Origin: an uncultured Lachnospiraceae bacterium
GTDB lineage: Bacteria > Bacillota > Clostridia > Lachnospirales > Lachnospiraceae
Direction of reading: 5' to 3'
Length of the DNA: 31,781 bases
Assembly: GCA_948794795.1 (NCBI GenBank)
Contig: CAQGLR010000044.1
Coordinates: 1-31,781, forward strand
Below are positions 24,969-31,781 of the stretch, piece by piece. Within the stretch, counting starts at the first letter, position 1; the number at the start of each line of letters is the position of its first letter. A model generated the notes under the pieces. The model saw only the letters and a list, made by a program, of their open reading frames with translations. It had not been told where the DNA came from and did not search any database. The position numbers and the translations under genes were made by a program.

Positions 24969-25949
24969 ATGTTTAAGGGAAGACTGAAAAAGATTTTATT
25001 AACAGGGATTATTGCAATCACAGCTTTTGGGGTAATAGGATGTGGAAGTAAAGATGATAAAAATAAAGAGGTGCATGTTGGATATTTTAATAATATTACC
25101 CATGCACAGGCATTAATGATGAAAGCAGAAGGTACACTTGATAAAAGCCTGGGTGATGATGTAAATGTAAAGTGGACTGCATTTAATGCTGGACCTGCAG
25201 AGGTTGAGGCATTATTTTCAGGTGATATTGATATAGGATATATCGGGCCTGTTCCAGCTATAAGTGCCAATGTAAAGTCAAAAGGTGATGTAGTAATAAT
25301 TTCAAGTGCTACTAAAGGCGGTGCAGTGCTTGTTAAAAGAAAAGGTTCAGATATTAACAGTGTAGCAGACCTTGATGGTAAAGTAGTAGCTATACCACAG
25401 ATTGGAAACACACAGCATTTATGCCTGTTAAAGCTTCTTGCAGACAACGGGCTTAAACCTGATACAGCAGGAGGTACAGTTAAAGTAAGTGCAGTTGCCA
25501 ATGCAGATGTGGCAAATACAATGGAACGTGGGGATATTGATGCAGCACTTGTCCCTGAACCATGGGGCGCAACACTGCTTGCAAATGATGCAGAACTTGT
25601 GCTTGATTATAAAGATATTTATGATAATGGGGAATATGATGTTGCAGTTGTTGTTGTAAGAAAAGAATTTATGGAAGAAAATCCTGAAATTGTTGATGAA
25701 TTTATTAAACAGCATGAAGCAGCAACCAAAAAAGTTAATGATGATAAGGAAAATTCCCTTAAAACTATTAATAATGAATTAAAAGAAGCTACTGGAAAGG
25801 CTCTTGGAGATGATATTATAAGCCAGGCTTTTGAGCGTATAGGCGTAAGCACAGAAGTAAATGAAGAGTCTGTACTTGGATTTGCTGATATAAGCAAGGC
25901 AGAAGGATTTATCTCTGAACTGCCGGAAGGAGAACTGATATGCCGTTAG
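24969..25949 (+). CDS. SsuA/TauA-type ABC transporter substrate-binding lipoprotein
   Basis: A 326-residue lipid-anchored binding protein. The signal sequence ends in the lipobox VIGC with Cys25. The mature part has the NMT1/SsuA-like type II fold: VHVGYFNNITHAQALMMKAEG, FNAGPAEVEALFSGDIDIGYIGPVPAI, and VPEPWGATLLAN are typical of the sulfonate/nitrate/taurine/thiamine-precursor group. Which small molecule is bound cannot be decided from the sequence. TGGAGG is 7 bases before ATG 24969. The stop codon overlaps the start of the ATPase gene by 10 bases, so the three transporter genes are one operon. It is probably under the divergent LacI regulator. Confidence 0.9.
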   Translation: MFKGRLKKILLTGIIAITAFGVIGCGSKDDKNKEVHVGYFNNITHAQALMMKAEGTLDKSLGDDVNVKWTAFNAGPAEVEALFSGDIDIGYIGPVPAISANVKSKGDVVIISSATKGGAVLVKRKGSDINSVADLDGKVVAIPQIGNTQHLCLLKLLADNGLKPDTAGGTVKVSAVANADVANTMERGDIDAALVPEPWGATLLANDAELVLDYKDIYDNGEYDVAVVVVRKEFMEENPEIVDEFIKQHEAATKKVNDDKENSLKTINNELKEATGKALGDDIISQAFERIGVSTEVNEESVLGFADISKAEGFISELPEGELICR

Positions 25950-26683
25950 TTATCCAGGGACTTAATAAACATTTTGACAATAGTGATAAAGCAACTCTTA
26001 ATGAGATAGATTTAGAAATTGAGAGTGGTGAATTTGTATGTATAGTAGGGGCATCAGGATGTGGCAAGAGTACACTTTTAAACCTGGTGGCTGGGCTTGA
26101 GAAACCTACAGGCGGTAAAATACTGCTTGATGGGAAAGAAGTTACAGGCCCTGGCGCAGACAGGACAGTTATGTTCCAGGAACATGGGCTTTTCCCATGG
26201 CTTAATGTTATAGAAAATGTAAAATTTGGCATGAAGCTTGCAGGTGTGCCAAAAGATGAACAGGAACAGAAGGCAATGCATTATCTGAAGATGGTACATC
26301 TTGAGGAGTATAAGGATTATCCTATACACCAGATTTCTGGAGGAATGAGGCAGAGGACAGCACTTGCCAGGGCACTTACAATGGATTCAAAGGTGCTTCT
26401 TATGGATGAACCATTTTCAGCCCTTGACAAGCAGACCTCTAACAGGCTTAGGGAAGAGCTCCAGAGGATATGGATGGAAACAAAGAAAACTATATTATTT
26501 ATAACACATAGTGTTGAAGAAGCAGTATACCTTGGTGACAGGGTTGTGGCGCTTTCGCCAGATACAGGCCGTATAGCAAGTATAATAAGTATTGATATAG
26601 AGAGGCCAAGACATGTATATTCGCCTGAGTTTGTTGAACTCAGGCATAAGATTATGGAACAGGTCAGAGGGGAGGCTGTCTGA
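25940..26683 (+). CDS. SsuB/TauB-type ABC transporter ATP-binding protein
   Basis: A 247-residue cytoplasmic ATPase that powers import by the binding protein and permease encoded around it. It has Walker A GASGCGKST (about residues 36-44), the Q-loop in VMFQEHGLFPWLNV, signature ISGGMRQRTALARAL, Walker B VLLMDEPFSALD and the switch His in FITHSVEEAVYL. The pattern is characteristic of the sulfonate/nitrate/taurine importer subfamily. Its start lies inside the end of the binding-protein gene, with GGAAGGAG 7 bases upstream, and its stop overlaps the permease start (TGATG), indicating translational coupling across the operon. Confidence 0.94.
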   Translation: MPLVIQGLNKHFDNSDKATLNEIDLEIESGEFVCIVGASGCGKSTLLNLVAGLEKPTGGKILLDGKEVTGPGADRTVMFQEHGLFPWLNVIENVKFGMKLAGVPKDEQEQKAMHYLKMVHLEEYKDYPIHQISGGMRQRTALARALTMDSKVLLMDEPFSALDKQTSNRLREELQRIWMETKKTILFITHSVEEAVYLGDRVVALSPDTGRIASIISIDIERPRHVYSPEFVELRHKIMEQVRGEAV

Positions 26684-27438
26684 TGGGAATGATAATATTT
26701 CTTGTAGTCCTTATACTGGCGTGGCAGGGTGTGTACTGGCTTGGTGTGGACTTGCTGGAACTTTGGAAGCCATATGCAGTCCCAGAACCAGCAGGAGTTG
26801 CTAAAAGGTTTATTGAATTATGTAGTGACGGGACTCTTTTCCAGGCAACTTTTAATTCACTTATGCGTGGGATAGGAGGATATGTTATAGCTGTAGTTAT
26901 AGGTATTCTTGTAGGGCTTTTGATAAACCATTTTAATTATCTCCAGAAGAACTTAAAACCTGTTGTTTTAGGTATACAGACACTTCCAAGTGTATGCTGG
27001 GTACCGTTTTCAATACTTTGGTTTGGCCTGTCAACCAATGCCATACTGTTTGTTGTAATTATGGGTTCAGCTTTTAGTATTTCTATTTCAGTTGATAATG
27101 CTATTAAGAACATACAGCCAATTTACACAAAAGCAGCACTTACAATGGGTGCAACTAAGAAACAGATGTATATAAATGTAATATTCCCTGCAAGCCTGCC
27201 AGAGCTTGTATCAGGTCTGAAACAGGGCTGGTCATTTGCATGGAGGGCGTTAATGGCAGGTGAAGTTATGACAACGTCAATAGGTCTTGGACAGACGCTT
27301 ATAATGGGGCGTGACCTTGCAGATATTAACCAGGTTATGCTTGTAATGGTAGTTATAGTTGCAGTTGGCATAATTATAGATAAGTGTATATTCTCAGTAA
27401 TTGAAAAGAGAATATTAAAGAAAAGAGGACTTGCATAA
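26683..27438 (+). CDS. SsuC/TauC-type ABC transporter permease
   Basis: A 251-residue membrane protein with about six membrane segments, forming the channel of the importer. The EAA loop that contacts the ATPase is KAALTMGATKKQMYINVIFPASLPELVSGLK (about 149-179), in the standard position, and GWSFAWRALMAGEV follows as in other SsuC/TauC proteins. ATG 26683 overlaps the ATPase stop by one base; an in-frame ATG at 26689 is an alternative start. It is the last gene of the operon and is followed by a strong terminator. Confidence 0.93.
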   Translation: MGMIIFLVVLILAWQGVYWLGVDLLELWKPYAVPEPAGVAKRFIELCSDGTLFQATFNSLMRGIGGYVIAVVIGILVGLLINHFNYLQKNLKPVVLGIQTLPSVCWVPFSILWFGLSTNAILFVVIMGSAFSISISVDNAIKNIQPIYTKAALTMGATKKQMYINVIFPASLPELVSGLKQGWSFAWRALMAGEVMTTSIGLGQTLIMGRDLADINQVMLVMVVIVAVGIIIDKCIFSVIEKRILKKRGLA

Positions 27439-27444
27439 AATTTT

Positions 27445-27503
27445 ATTAAAGTTATTTGCAATTTACAATGAATATGGTAAGTTGTGAATAACTTTAATTT
27501 TTT
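27445..27503 (+). terminator. Intrinsic terminator of the ABC importer operon
   Basis: ATTAAAGTTATT (27445-27456) pairs perfectly with AATAACTTTAAT (27487-27498), with an inner helix CAATTTAC/GTAAGTTG, followed by TTTTTT. Confidence 0.85.
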
Positions 27504-27681
27504 ACTTTATAGGAAATCCCGCACTTTTGTGACACAAAAAATAAATATATTCTTAGCACTTTGAAGTTGCGCAGTTTGAATAAATAGCACTTGCAGATTG
27601 GTTGCAGCCTGCCAGAGGAAATACTATACTAGATATGCGGCGCGGCGCAGGAAAATAAGAGAAGAACCAAAGGCAGACAAA

Positions 27682-27705
27682 TTTGCCCGGGCAAAAGAGT
27701 TTGCC
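27682..27705 (+). promoter_or_regulatory. Competing palindromes ahead of the XRE-GyrI gene
   Basis: TTTGCCCGGGCAAA (27682-27695) is a perfect 14-base palindrome. Its right half GGCAAA (27690-27695) can instead pair with TTTGCC (27700-27705) across a 4-base loop. The pair could be an operator for the HTH protein or two exclusive RNA hairpins 20-45 bases before its start codon. Confidence 0.45.
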
Positions 27706-27726
27706 TGGAAAGGTATAGGTATTTCT

Positions 27727-28395
27727 ATGAGTTTTGGAAAAAATTTGCAGTTTTTGAGACATCTGAGAGGTAATATGACACAGGAGGATTTGGCTGAAAA
27801 AATGAATATCACCCGTCAAACTGTATCGAAATGGGAACTGGATATGGCACAGCCCGAAATGGACAAGGCGATAGAACTTTGCAGACTATTCAATTGCTCG
27901 CTGGATAACTTGTTCCGCGATGATATGGTCCTTTGTAGTGAAGCGTATACAAATTTGCGTATTGAAACTGTCCCAGCTTTCCGCTATATAAAGTATGCCG
28001 TTATAAGCGCTGAACCAGAGAGTGATGCTATAGACAGAGTACGTTCCATTGCCCATAAATGTGGTGTGGACAATCCACGTGTCATTGGCTGGGATTTTCC
28101 AAATGTGTCACAGGAGCAAATCAATGTTTTCAATATGCATGGCTATGAAGCGGCATGGATACTGCCTGACGGGACCGTCCCTCCTGATACCGGAATACAT
28201 GAGCAAGCAGCCCACAAATATGCAGCAATACACATAGGAGAGCCTTTTGGAAACCCATTTGTGAGCATTCCCAATGCCTATAAAACGCTTATGGAGTATA
28301 TGCGCGTGAATGGTCTGGAGCACACAGACAAGAATGTTATTCCCTGCTTTGAAACCGACGGGGAGAGTATGGACATTTATATTGCCTGTAAGTAG
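27727..28395 (+). CDS. XRE-family regulator with GyrI-like effector-binding domain
   Basis: A 222-residue protein with an N-terminal XRE helix-turn-helix (LQFLRHLRGNMTQEDLAEKMNITRQTVSKWELDMAQPEMDKAIELCRLF, residues about 6-55). Its C-terminal domain (about 70-222) is of the GyrI/AraC effector-binding type: FRYIKYAVISAEPE, AWILPDGTVPP, KYAAIHIGEPFGNPF, DIYIACK. Such domains bind small, often lipophilic ligands, so a drug or metabolite sensor is likely. The frame is open further upstream, but ATG 27727 begins the HTH directly; its ribosome binding site (AAAGG, 13 bases upstream) is poorly spaced. Base composition is visibly richer in G+C here than in the neighbouring operons, suggesting acquired DNA. 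Confidence 0.85.
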   Translation: MSFGKNLQFLRHLRGNMTQEDLAEKMNITRQTVSKWELDMAQPEMDKAIELCRLFNCSLDNLFRDDMVLCSEAYTNLRIETVPAFRYIKYAVISAEPESDAIDRVRSIAHKCGVDNPRVIGWDFPNVSQEQINVFNMHGYEAAWILPDGTVPPDTGIHEQAAHKYAAIHIGEPFGNPFVSIPNAYKTLMEYMRVNGLEHTDKNVIPCFETDGESMDIYIACK

Positions 28396-28411
28396 CGTAA
28401 TTCCTTAATGA

Positions 28412-28669
28412 GCTTATGATGAGCTGTATAACAATATGTATGAACTGATTATCTCTGACATTATAATGCCAGAAATTGACGGGTTTGAATTTGCCTAGAT
28501 AATAAGGAAAGTGAACCAGACAATACCCATCCTGTTTATGTCAGCAAAGGATGACCTGCCCTCCAAACAGAAAGGGTTCCAGCTTGGGATTGATGATTAT
28601 ATGGTAAAGCCCATTGAACTGGATGAACTTATTCTGCGTGTAAGGGCTCTTTTGTGCAGGACCAATAAG
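28412..28669 (+). pseudogene. Broken OmpR-family response regulator
   Basis: This frame encodes the middle and end of a receiver domain: AYDELYNNMYELIISDIIMPEIDGFEFA with the phospho-accepting Asp in IISD. An in-frame TAG (28496-28498) follows, then IIRKVNQTIPILFMSAKDD and IDDYMVKPIELDELILRVRALL with the conserved Lys. About 30 residues of the receiver N terminus are missing, the frame being preceded by stop codons. The whole C-terminal DNA-binding domain is also missing. At about 28669 the sequence changes abruptly to a DUF4405 gene in another frame. The gene cannot make a working regulator. Confidence 0.9.
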
Positions 28670-29160
28670 GAAAATATACAATATTCCGGATTATACAGAC
28701 AGTATTTGTGTTTATAGTTCTATTGTTAATGGCTGGTTCTATGGTAAGCGGTGTAATTCTTTCACGTTATGCGCTGGCATTTTTGCCAATAAATGCCAGC
28801 ATATCGTTTGCAAGGAAATTACATATGGTTTTTGCTTACTGGGGATTTATATTTATGTCACTTCATCTTGGTATTCACTGGGCTATAATTACAGGAATAA
28901 CAAAAAAGTTTATGGACAAACATTCCTGGCATTTAAAATTGATATTACGTATTATTGTTATATTAGTAGCAGGTTATGGTGTATATGCTTTTATTAAAAG
29001 AAACATCTTAAGTTATATGTTTATGGAAATACAATTTGTGTTTTTTGATTTTGAAGAACCACTTTTATTATTTATATTTGATTATGTAGCAATTATGGGA
29101 TTATTTGTATTTTCTGGATATTATATATCAAAAGGTATAAAATATATAAATACACATTAA
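28669..29160 (+). pseudogene. N-terminally truncated DUF4405 membrane protein
   Basis: From GGA 28669 the frame reads GKYTIFRIIQTVFVFIVLLL, then MAGSMVSGVILSRYALAFLP and SFARKLHMVFAYWGFIFMSLHLGIHW, the second half of a DUF4405-type multi-membrane protein with conserved His residues reminiscent of haem-binding membrane proteins. The first one or two membrane segments expected before GKYT are absent, and a TAA stop stands immediately upstream. The remaining 163 codons are intact and could still be translated from a downstream start (e.g. ATG 28732), but no ribosome binding site is evident. Confidence 0.75.
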
Positions 29161-29217
29161 ATAGAATTATTAATAAGGATATTAAAGTGGTGGTTCACAA
29201 ATTTTTCACAAAAATTA

Positions 29218-29259
29218 TTAGCACTCACTCTTGACGAGTGCTAATAATTGTGTTATAAC
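29218..29259 (+). promoter_or_regulatory. CIRCE operator and embedded sigma-A promoter of hsp20
   Basis: TTAGCACTC (29218-29226), a 9-base spacer and GAGTGCTAA (29236-29244) match the HrcA-binding CIRCE consensus exactly; the arms extend to 14 bp. The -35 box TTGACG (29231-29236) lies in the CIRCE spacer, with TATAAC (29254-29259) 17 bases downstream. HrcA bound here would cover the promoter, and heat would release it. Confidence 0.95.
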
Positions 29260-29312
29260 ATAATACAGAAACAGAAAAACAGTTTAAAGGAAATGAAGGG
29301 AGACGATGACAT

Positions 29313-29744
29313 ATGTTAATGCCTAGTATTTTTGGAGAAACTTTATTGGATGATTTCTTTGACTTTCCAAGGATGAATTACACAAGAGGAAATAATTCAA
29401 ACGGATTAATGCAGACAGATATAGCTGAAACAGATAAAGGTTATGAAGTTACAATAAATCTTCCAGGATTTAAAAAGGATAATGTAAAAGGTGAGTTAAA
29501 GGATGGATACCTTGTAGTTACAGCAACAACAAACAGCAGTAATGATGAAAAGGATAATAATGGTAAATATATAAGACGTGAAAGATACAGTGGAACTTGC
29601 AGCAGAAGTTTTTATGTAGGTGAAAATGTAAAACAAGAAGATATAAAGGCTAAGTTTGAAGATGGTACACTTAAGCTTTCTATACCAAAGAAAGAAGCAC
29701 TTCCTGAGCCAGAAGAAGCAAAATATATTGCTATAGAAGGCTGA
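29313..29744 (+). CDS. Hsp20/alpha-crystallin small heat-shock protein
   Basis: A 143-residue ATP-independent chaperone that holds unfolding proteins and forms oligomers. The alpha-crystallin domain runs from about residue 30 (MQTDIAETDKGYEVTINLPGFKKDNVKGEL) to about 130 and includes the dimerisation loop (KYIRRERYSGTCSRSFYVGENV) and the conserved FEDGTLKLSIPKK. The N-terminal arm is short (MLMPSIFGETLLDDFFDF), normal for clostridial Hsp18. GAAGGGAG is 9 bases before ATG 29313; ATG 29319 is a possible alternative. It is controlled by the CIRCE operator upstream and closed by a very strong terminator, so it is monocistronic. Confidence 0.95.
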   Translation: MLMPSIFGETLLDDFFDFPRMNYTRGNNSNGLMQTDIAETDKGYEVTINLPGFKKDNVKGELKDGYLVVTATTNSSNDEKDNNGKYIRRERYSGTCSRSFYVGENVKQEDIKAKFEDGTLKLSIPKKEALPEPEEAKYIAIEG

Positions 29745-29782
29745 CAATATTAAAATTCATCTAAAAAAGATACCTTTAATTT

Positions 29783-29827
29783 AAAGTGCAAGCCTGCCAT
29801 ATAATGTGGCAGGCTTGCACTTTTTGT
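29783..29827 (+). terminator. Intrinsic terminator after hsp20
   Basis: A perfect 17-bp stem AAAGTGCAAGCCTGCCA (29783-29799) / TGGCAGGCTTGCACTTT (29807-29823) with a 7-base loop continues into a T tract. With A residues upstream it may work in both directions. Confidence 0.95.
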
Positions 29828-29938
29828 CGAATAGATTAAATAGACGTAGAACTGTTCTAATGTTATTATTGTTAAAAGATAACATAATTGTTATTGTACA
29901 TATCTACAGGCTTTGGATTACAGAAAGGAAAGGTAATT

Positions 29939-30226
29939 ATGGATGCGCTAATATGGGAAAAGCCAGAAGAAATTGATAAGAAGCTTGCACAGCGGGTTAG
30001 TATGGTACGGCAGCGCAAATATATTACACAAGAAGAATTAAGCGGGCTATGTGATGTAAGTTATAATTCAATCAGGAGATTTGAATCATCAGGAAAGATA
30101 TCATTGCTTTCACTTACAAAAATTGCCATGGCATTAGGATGTACAGATGAATTGCGTAATATTTTTACTAAAATCCCGTATTGGGATATGCAGGAAGTTA
30201 TTGATAACAATAATATAGAAGATTAA
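29939..30226 (+). CDS. Small HTH (XRE/HipB-like) DNA-binding protein
   Basis: A 95-residue protein with a single XRE helix-turn-helix (LAQRVSMVRQRKYITQEELSGLCDVSYNSIRRFESSGKISLLSLTKIAMALG, about residues 14-66). Proteins of this type resemble HipB-like antitoxins and are often followed by a HipA-family toxin gene. None follows here: a terminator at 30285 closes the unit, so it is an orphan regulator. ATG 29939 has AAGGAAAGG 5 bases upstream and is preferred to an upstream in-frame ATG at 29888. A weak promoter (TTGTTA 29869-29874, 17 bases, TATTGT 29892-29897) overlaps the imperfect repeat TTATTGTTA/TAACATAA, a possible self-operator. Confidence 0.82.
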   Translation: MDALIWEKPEEIDKKLAQRVSMVRQRKYITQEELSGLCDVSYNSIRRFESSGKISLLSLTKIAMALGCTDELRNIFTKIPYWDMQEVIDNNNIED

Positions 30227-30284
30227 AAGATACAAAAGAAAACAAGGATTATATAATATTAACATAATAAATAATAAAAAGTAG

Positions 30285-30327
30285 AAAACAGCTATATTAC
30301 TGCCAGTGATATAGCTGTTTTTTATTT
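30285..30327 (+). terminator. Intrinsic terminator after the HTH gene
   Basis: AAAACAGCTATAT (30285-30297) pairs with ATATAGCTGTTTT (30309-30321), an 11-base loop between, and is followed by a T-rich tract. Confidence 0.9.
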
Positions 30328-30392
30328 TTTATTTAACCTTTTACTTACATCCAGTCTCTTTTGTATAAATTTTAAGAAAACTTAATTAAAGC

Positions 30393-30435
30393 TGTAATCA
30401 GATTGTAAGAAGTGTATGATATTATCAAATATAAT
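30393..30435 (+). promoter_or_regulatory. Promoter with TGTAA direct repeats ahead of the ABC exporter
   Basis: A perfect -10 box TATAAT (30430-30435) has no good -35 box at the right distance. Instead two direct repeats TGTAA (30393-30397 and 30404-30408) are spaced by 11 bases, one helical turn. That is the usual signature of an OmpR-family response-regulator site replacing the -35 element, and is common ahead of peptide-antibiotic exporters. Assignment is inferred. Confidence 0.5.
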
Positions 30436-30487
30436 TTATAAAACAAAAAACGTTTACGCATAAAGCGTGGAAATGGAGTGTGTAGAT

Positions 30488-31171
30488 ATGGGTATATTAG
30501 AGTCAAAAGATTTGTGTAAAACATATGGTTCAGGAGAAAATGAGGTAAAAGCCCTTGACCATGTTTCAATTAATATAGAAGATGGTGAATTTATCTCTAT
30601 AGTTGGTACATCAGGCAGTGGCAAGTCAACTCTGTTAAATATGCTTGGAGGTCTTGACAGACCGGATTCAGGAATTGTAAATATTTCAGGAAAGCAGATT
30701 TTCTCTATGTCAGATGAGGAGCTTACAATATTCAGACGCAGGAATATAGGGTTTATATTCCAGAATTACAACCTTGTACCCGTGCTTAATGTCTATGAAA
30801 ATATAGTGCTTCCTATAGAACTAGATGGGTCAGAAGCAGACAAAGAGTATGTTAATACAGTTATAAAAACCCTTGGTATTGGCAATAAACTTTCTGCAAT
30901 GCCAAATATGCTTTCAGGCGGGCAGCAGCAGAGGGTAGCAATAGCAAGGGCACTTGCATATAAACCAGCTATTATACTTGCAGATGAACCAACTGGCAAC
31001 TTAGACAGCCATACAAGCATGGATGTAATATCCCTTCTTAAAGTTACAAGCCGTGATTTTAACCAGACTATTGTTATGATAACACATAATGAAGAAATTG
31101 CAGTTATGGCAGACAGGATAATACGTATTGAAGATGGAAAAGTGGAGGGAGAGGCTGATGTTAAAAAATAA
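30488..31171 (+). CDS. ABC transporter ATP-binding protein (MacB/BceA/LolD type)
   Basis: A 227-residue ATPase that partners an FtsX-like permease, a type used for antimicrobial-peptide resistance or export of lipids and peptides. It has Walker A GTSGSGKST (about residues 37-45), Q-loop FIFQNYNLVPVLNVYENI, signature LSGGQQQRVAIARAL, Walker B IILADEPTGNLD and switch His in MITHNEEIAV, all typical of this subfamily. In-frame ATGs at 30467 and 30473 lie upstream, but TGGAG (30474-30478) is correctly spaced for ATG 30488. Its end overlaps the permease gene by 14 bases. No two-component system genes are beside it in this window. Confidence 0.93.
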   Translation: MGILESKDLCKTYGSGENEVKALDHVSINIEDGEFISIVGTSGSGKSTLLNMLGGLDRPDSGIVNISGKQIFSMSDEELTIFRRRNIGFIFQNYNLVPVLNVYENIVLPIELDGSEADKEYVNTVIKTLGIGNKLSAMPNMLSGGQQQRVAIARALAYKPAIILADEPTGNLDSHTSMDVISLLKVTSRDFNQTIVMITHNEEIAVMADRIIRIEDGKVEGEADVKK

Positions 31172-31766
31172 TAACAAGAAAATAATAAATAAAATCAGTG
31201 AACGCACTCTTAAAAATAACCAGACAAGAAATATTTTTATAATTCTTGCAATAATCCTGACTACATTTATGTTTACAACTGTATTTGGGATTGGTTTCAG
31301 TCTTGTTAAAAACCTTAGTATAATGATGCTAAGGCAACAGGGTACAAAAAGCAGTATTTTTTTAAATAATCCAGATGACAGCCAGATAACAAAAGTAAAA
31401 GACAGCAAATACTTGGCAGCGGCTGGCATAAAAATACAGACAGGGACAGCAGAAACTGGAGAAAATGGGACAAATGTACTTCTGGACTGGTATGATAAAG
31501 AAGAATTTGAGAAGAACTTTACACCTGCAATAAGTGATATAGAAGGCACATATCCAGAAGCAGAAGATGAAATAATGGTATCAAAATCTGTACTTGAGAC
31601 ACTAGATATAAATAAACCAAAGGAAAATATGGATATTAAGCTTAAACAGGATGGAAGAGATATAGTATTTAAACTTTCGGGCTGGTTTACTGATTATTCC
31701 TATTCAAAAGGCGGGTTCAGGGGATTTATACTAATTCAACTTTACATTAGGAATAAAATATGTTAA
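31158..31766 (+). pseudogene. FtsX-like ABC permease, cut short near the window end
   Basis: The frame starts at ATG 31158 (GGAGGGAGAGG upstream, overlapping the ATPase gene). It encodes a cytoplasmic N terminus, one membrane segment (IFIILAIILTTFMFTTVFGIGF, about residues 25-46) and the beginning of a large outer domain, as in exporters of this type, which usually run to 600-900 residues with further membrane segments. It stops after 202 codons at TAA 31764. The last ten residues (IQLYIRNKIC) look unrelated, and the sequence turns sharply AT-rich from about 31730. The rest may resume beyond the window after an inserted element; this is an inference. Confidence 0.65.
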
Positions 31767-31769
31767 AAT
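31741..31769 (+). promoter_or_regulatory. Promoter-like sequence after the permease break
   Basis: TTTACA (31741-31746), 17 bases, TAAAAT (31764-31769). It lies in DNA that no longer looks like permease coding sequence and would read out of the window, as expected if a mobile element with its own promoter begins near 31730. Confidence 0.4.
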
Positions 31770-31781
31770 ATAAATATGAGT

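Noticed and set aside
28511..28717. Independent small response-regulator gene
   Set aside because: It is the second half of a receiver domain after an in-frame stop, lacks the phospho-accepting Asp and any DNA-binding domain, and is part of a pseudogene.
29939..30226. HipBA toxin-antitoxin module
   Set aside because: The HTH protein is HipB-like but no HipA-type gene follows; a terminator closes the unit after it.

Overview
The window is AT-rich DNA from a Gram-positive, spore-forming anaerobe of the Clostridia, most likely a Lachnospiraceae-type gut bacterium. Several things point there: a CotS-family spore coat protein, an ATP-type PEP carboxykinase, the paired radical-SAM / DUF4130 DNA-metabolism genes, an ECF sigma / DUF4179 anti-sigma pair, a methionine T-box ahead of metG, a CIRCE operator, and strong AGGAGG-type ribosome binding sites throughout. 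The family is inferred from gene content; no species can be named from the sequence alone.

Layout. 1-8812 is a forward block of central carbon and storage metabolism: pckA behind a consensus promoter and a structured leader, a CotS-like pseudokinase, a PEGA-domain lipoprotein, a phospho-sugar mutase and the glycogen branching enzyme glgB. 8874-10465 holds an ECF sigma factor and its coupled membrane DUF4179 partner. They converge on a secreted GH25 lysozyme (10778-13024, minus) whose shared bidirectional terminator has been split by a 237-bp palindromic MITE. 13348-15733 is a two-gene radical-SAM/DUF4130 operon, followed by a structured sequence, a shrunken second MITE copy, a VanZ-like gene, a GNAT acetyltransferase and a 34-codon stub of a second GNAT gene. 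17433-19679 is a divergent AraC regulator / MFS transporter pair. A promoter inside the end of the MFS gene drives a T-box leader and metG (to 22100). A coiled-coil protein of unknown function and a convergent LacI regulator follow. The LacI gene is divergent from an SsuABC/TauABC-type ABC transporter operon, and two matching operator-like palindromes lie between them.

27500-29160 is a decayed accessory patch: an intact XRE-GyrI-like regulator, a response regulator missing both ends and carrying an internal stop, and a DUF4405 membrane protein missing its N terminus, fused out of frame by a deletion. 29218-30321 has an Hsp20 gene under a textbook CIRCE/sigma-A promoter and a small orphan HTH protein. 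The window ends in an antimicrobial-peptide-type ABC exporter (MacB/FtsX type) whose permease reading frame stops about 200 residues in, apparently at the edge of inserted DNA.

How the genes work together: the mutase and GlgB interconvert hexose phosphate and glycogen, and PckA links C4 acids to PEP. The regulator/transporter pairs (AraC-MFS, LacI-Ssu/Tau) are local nutrient-response modules. The most informative structural observations are the MITE in the terminator, with its exact CTAG target duplication, and the deletion-fusion scar at about 28669. No CRISPR array, tRNA, rRNA or prophage was seen.
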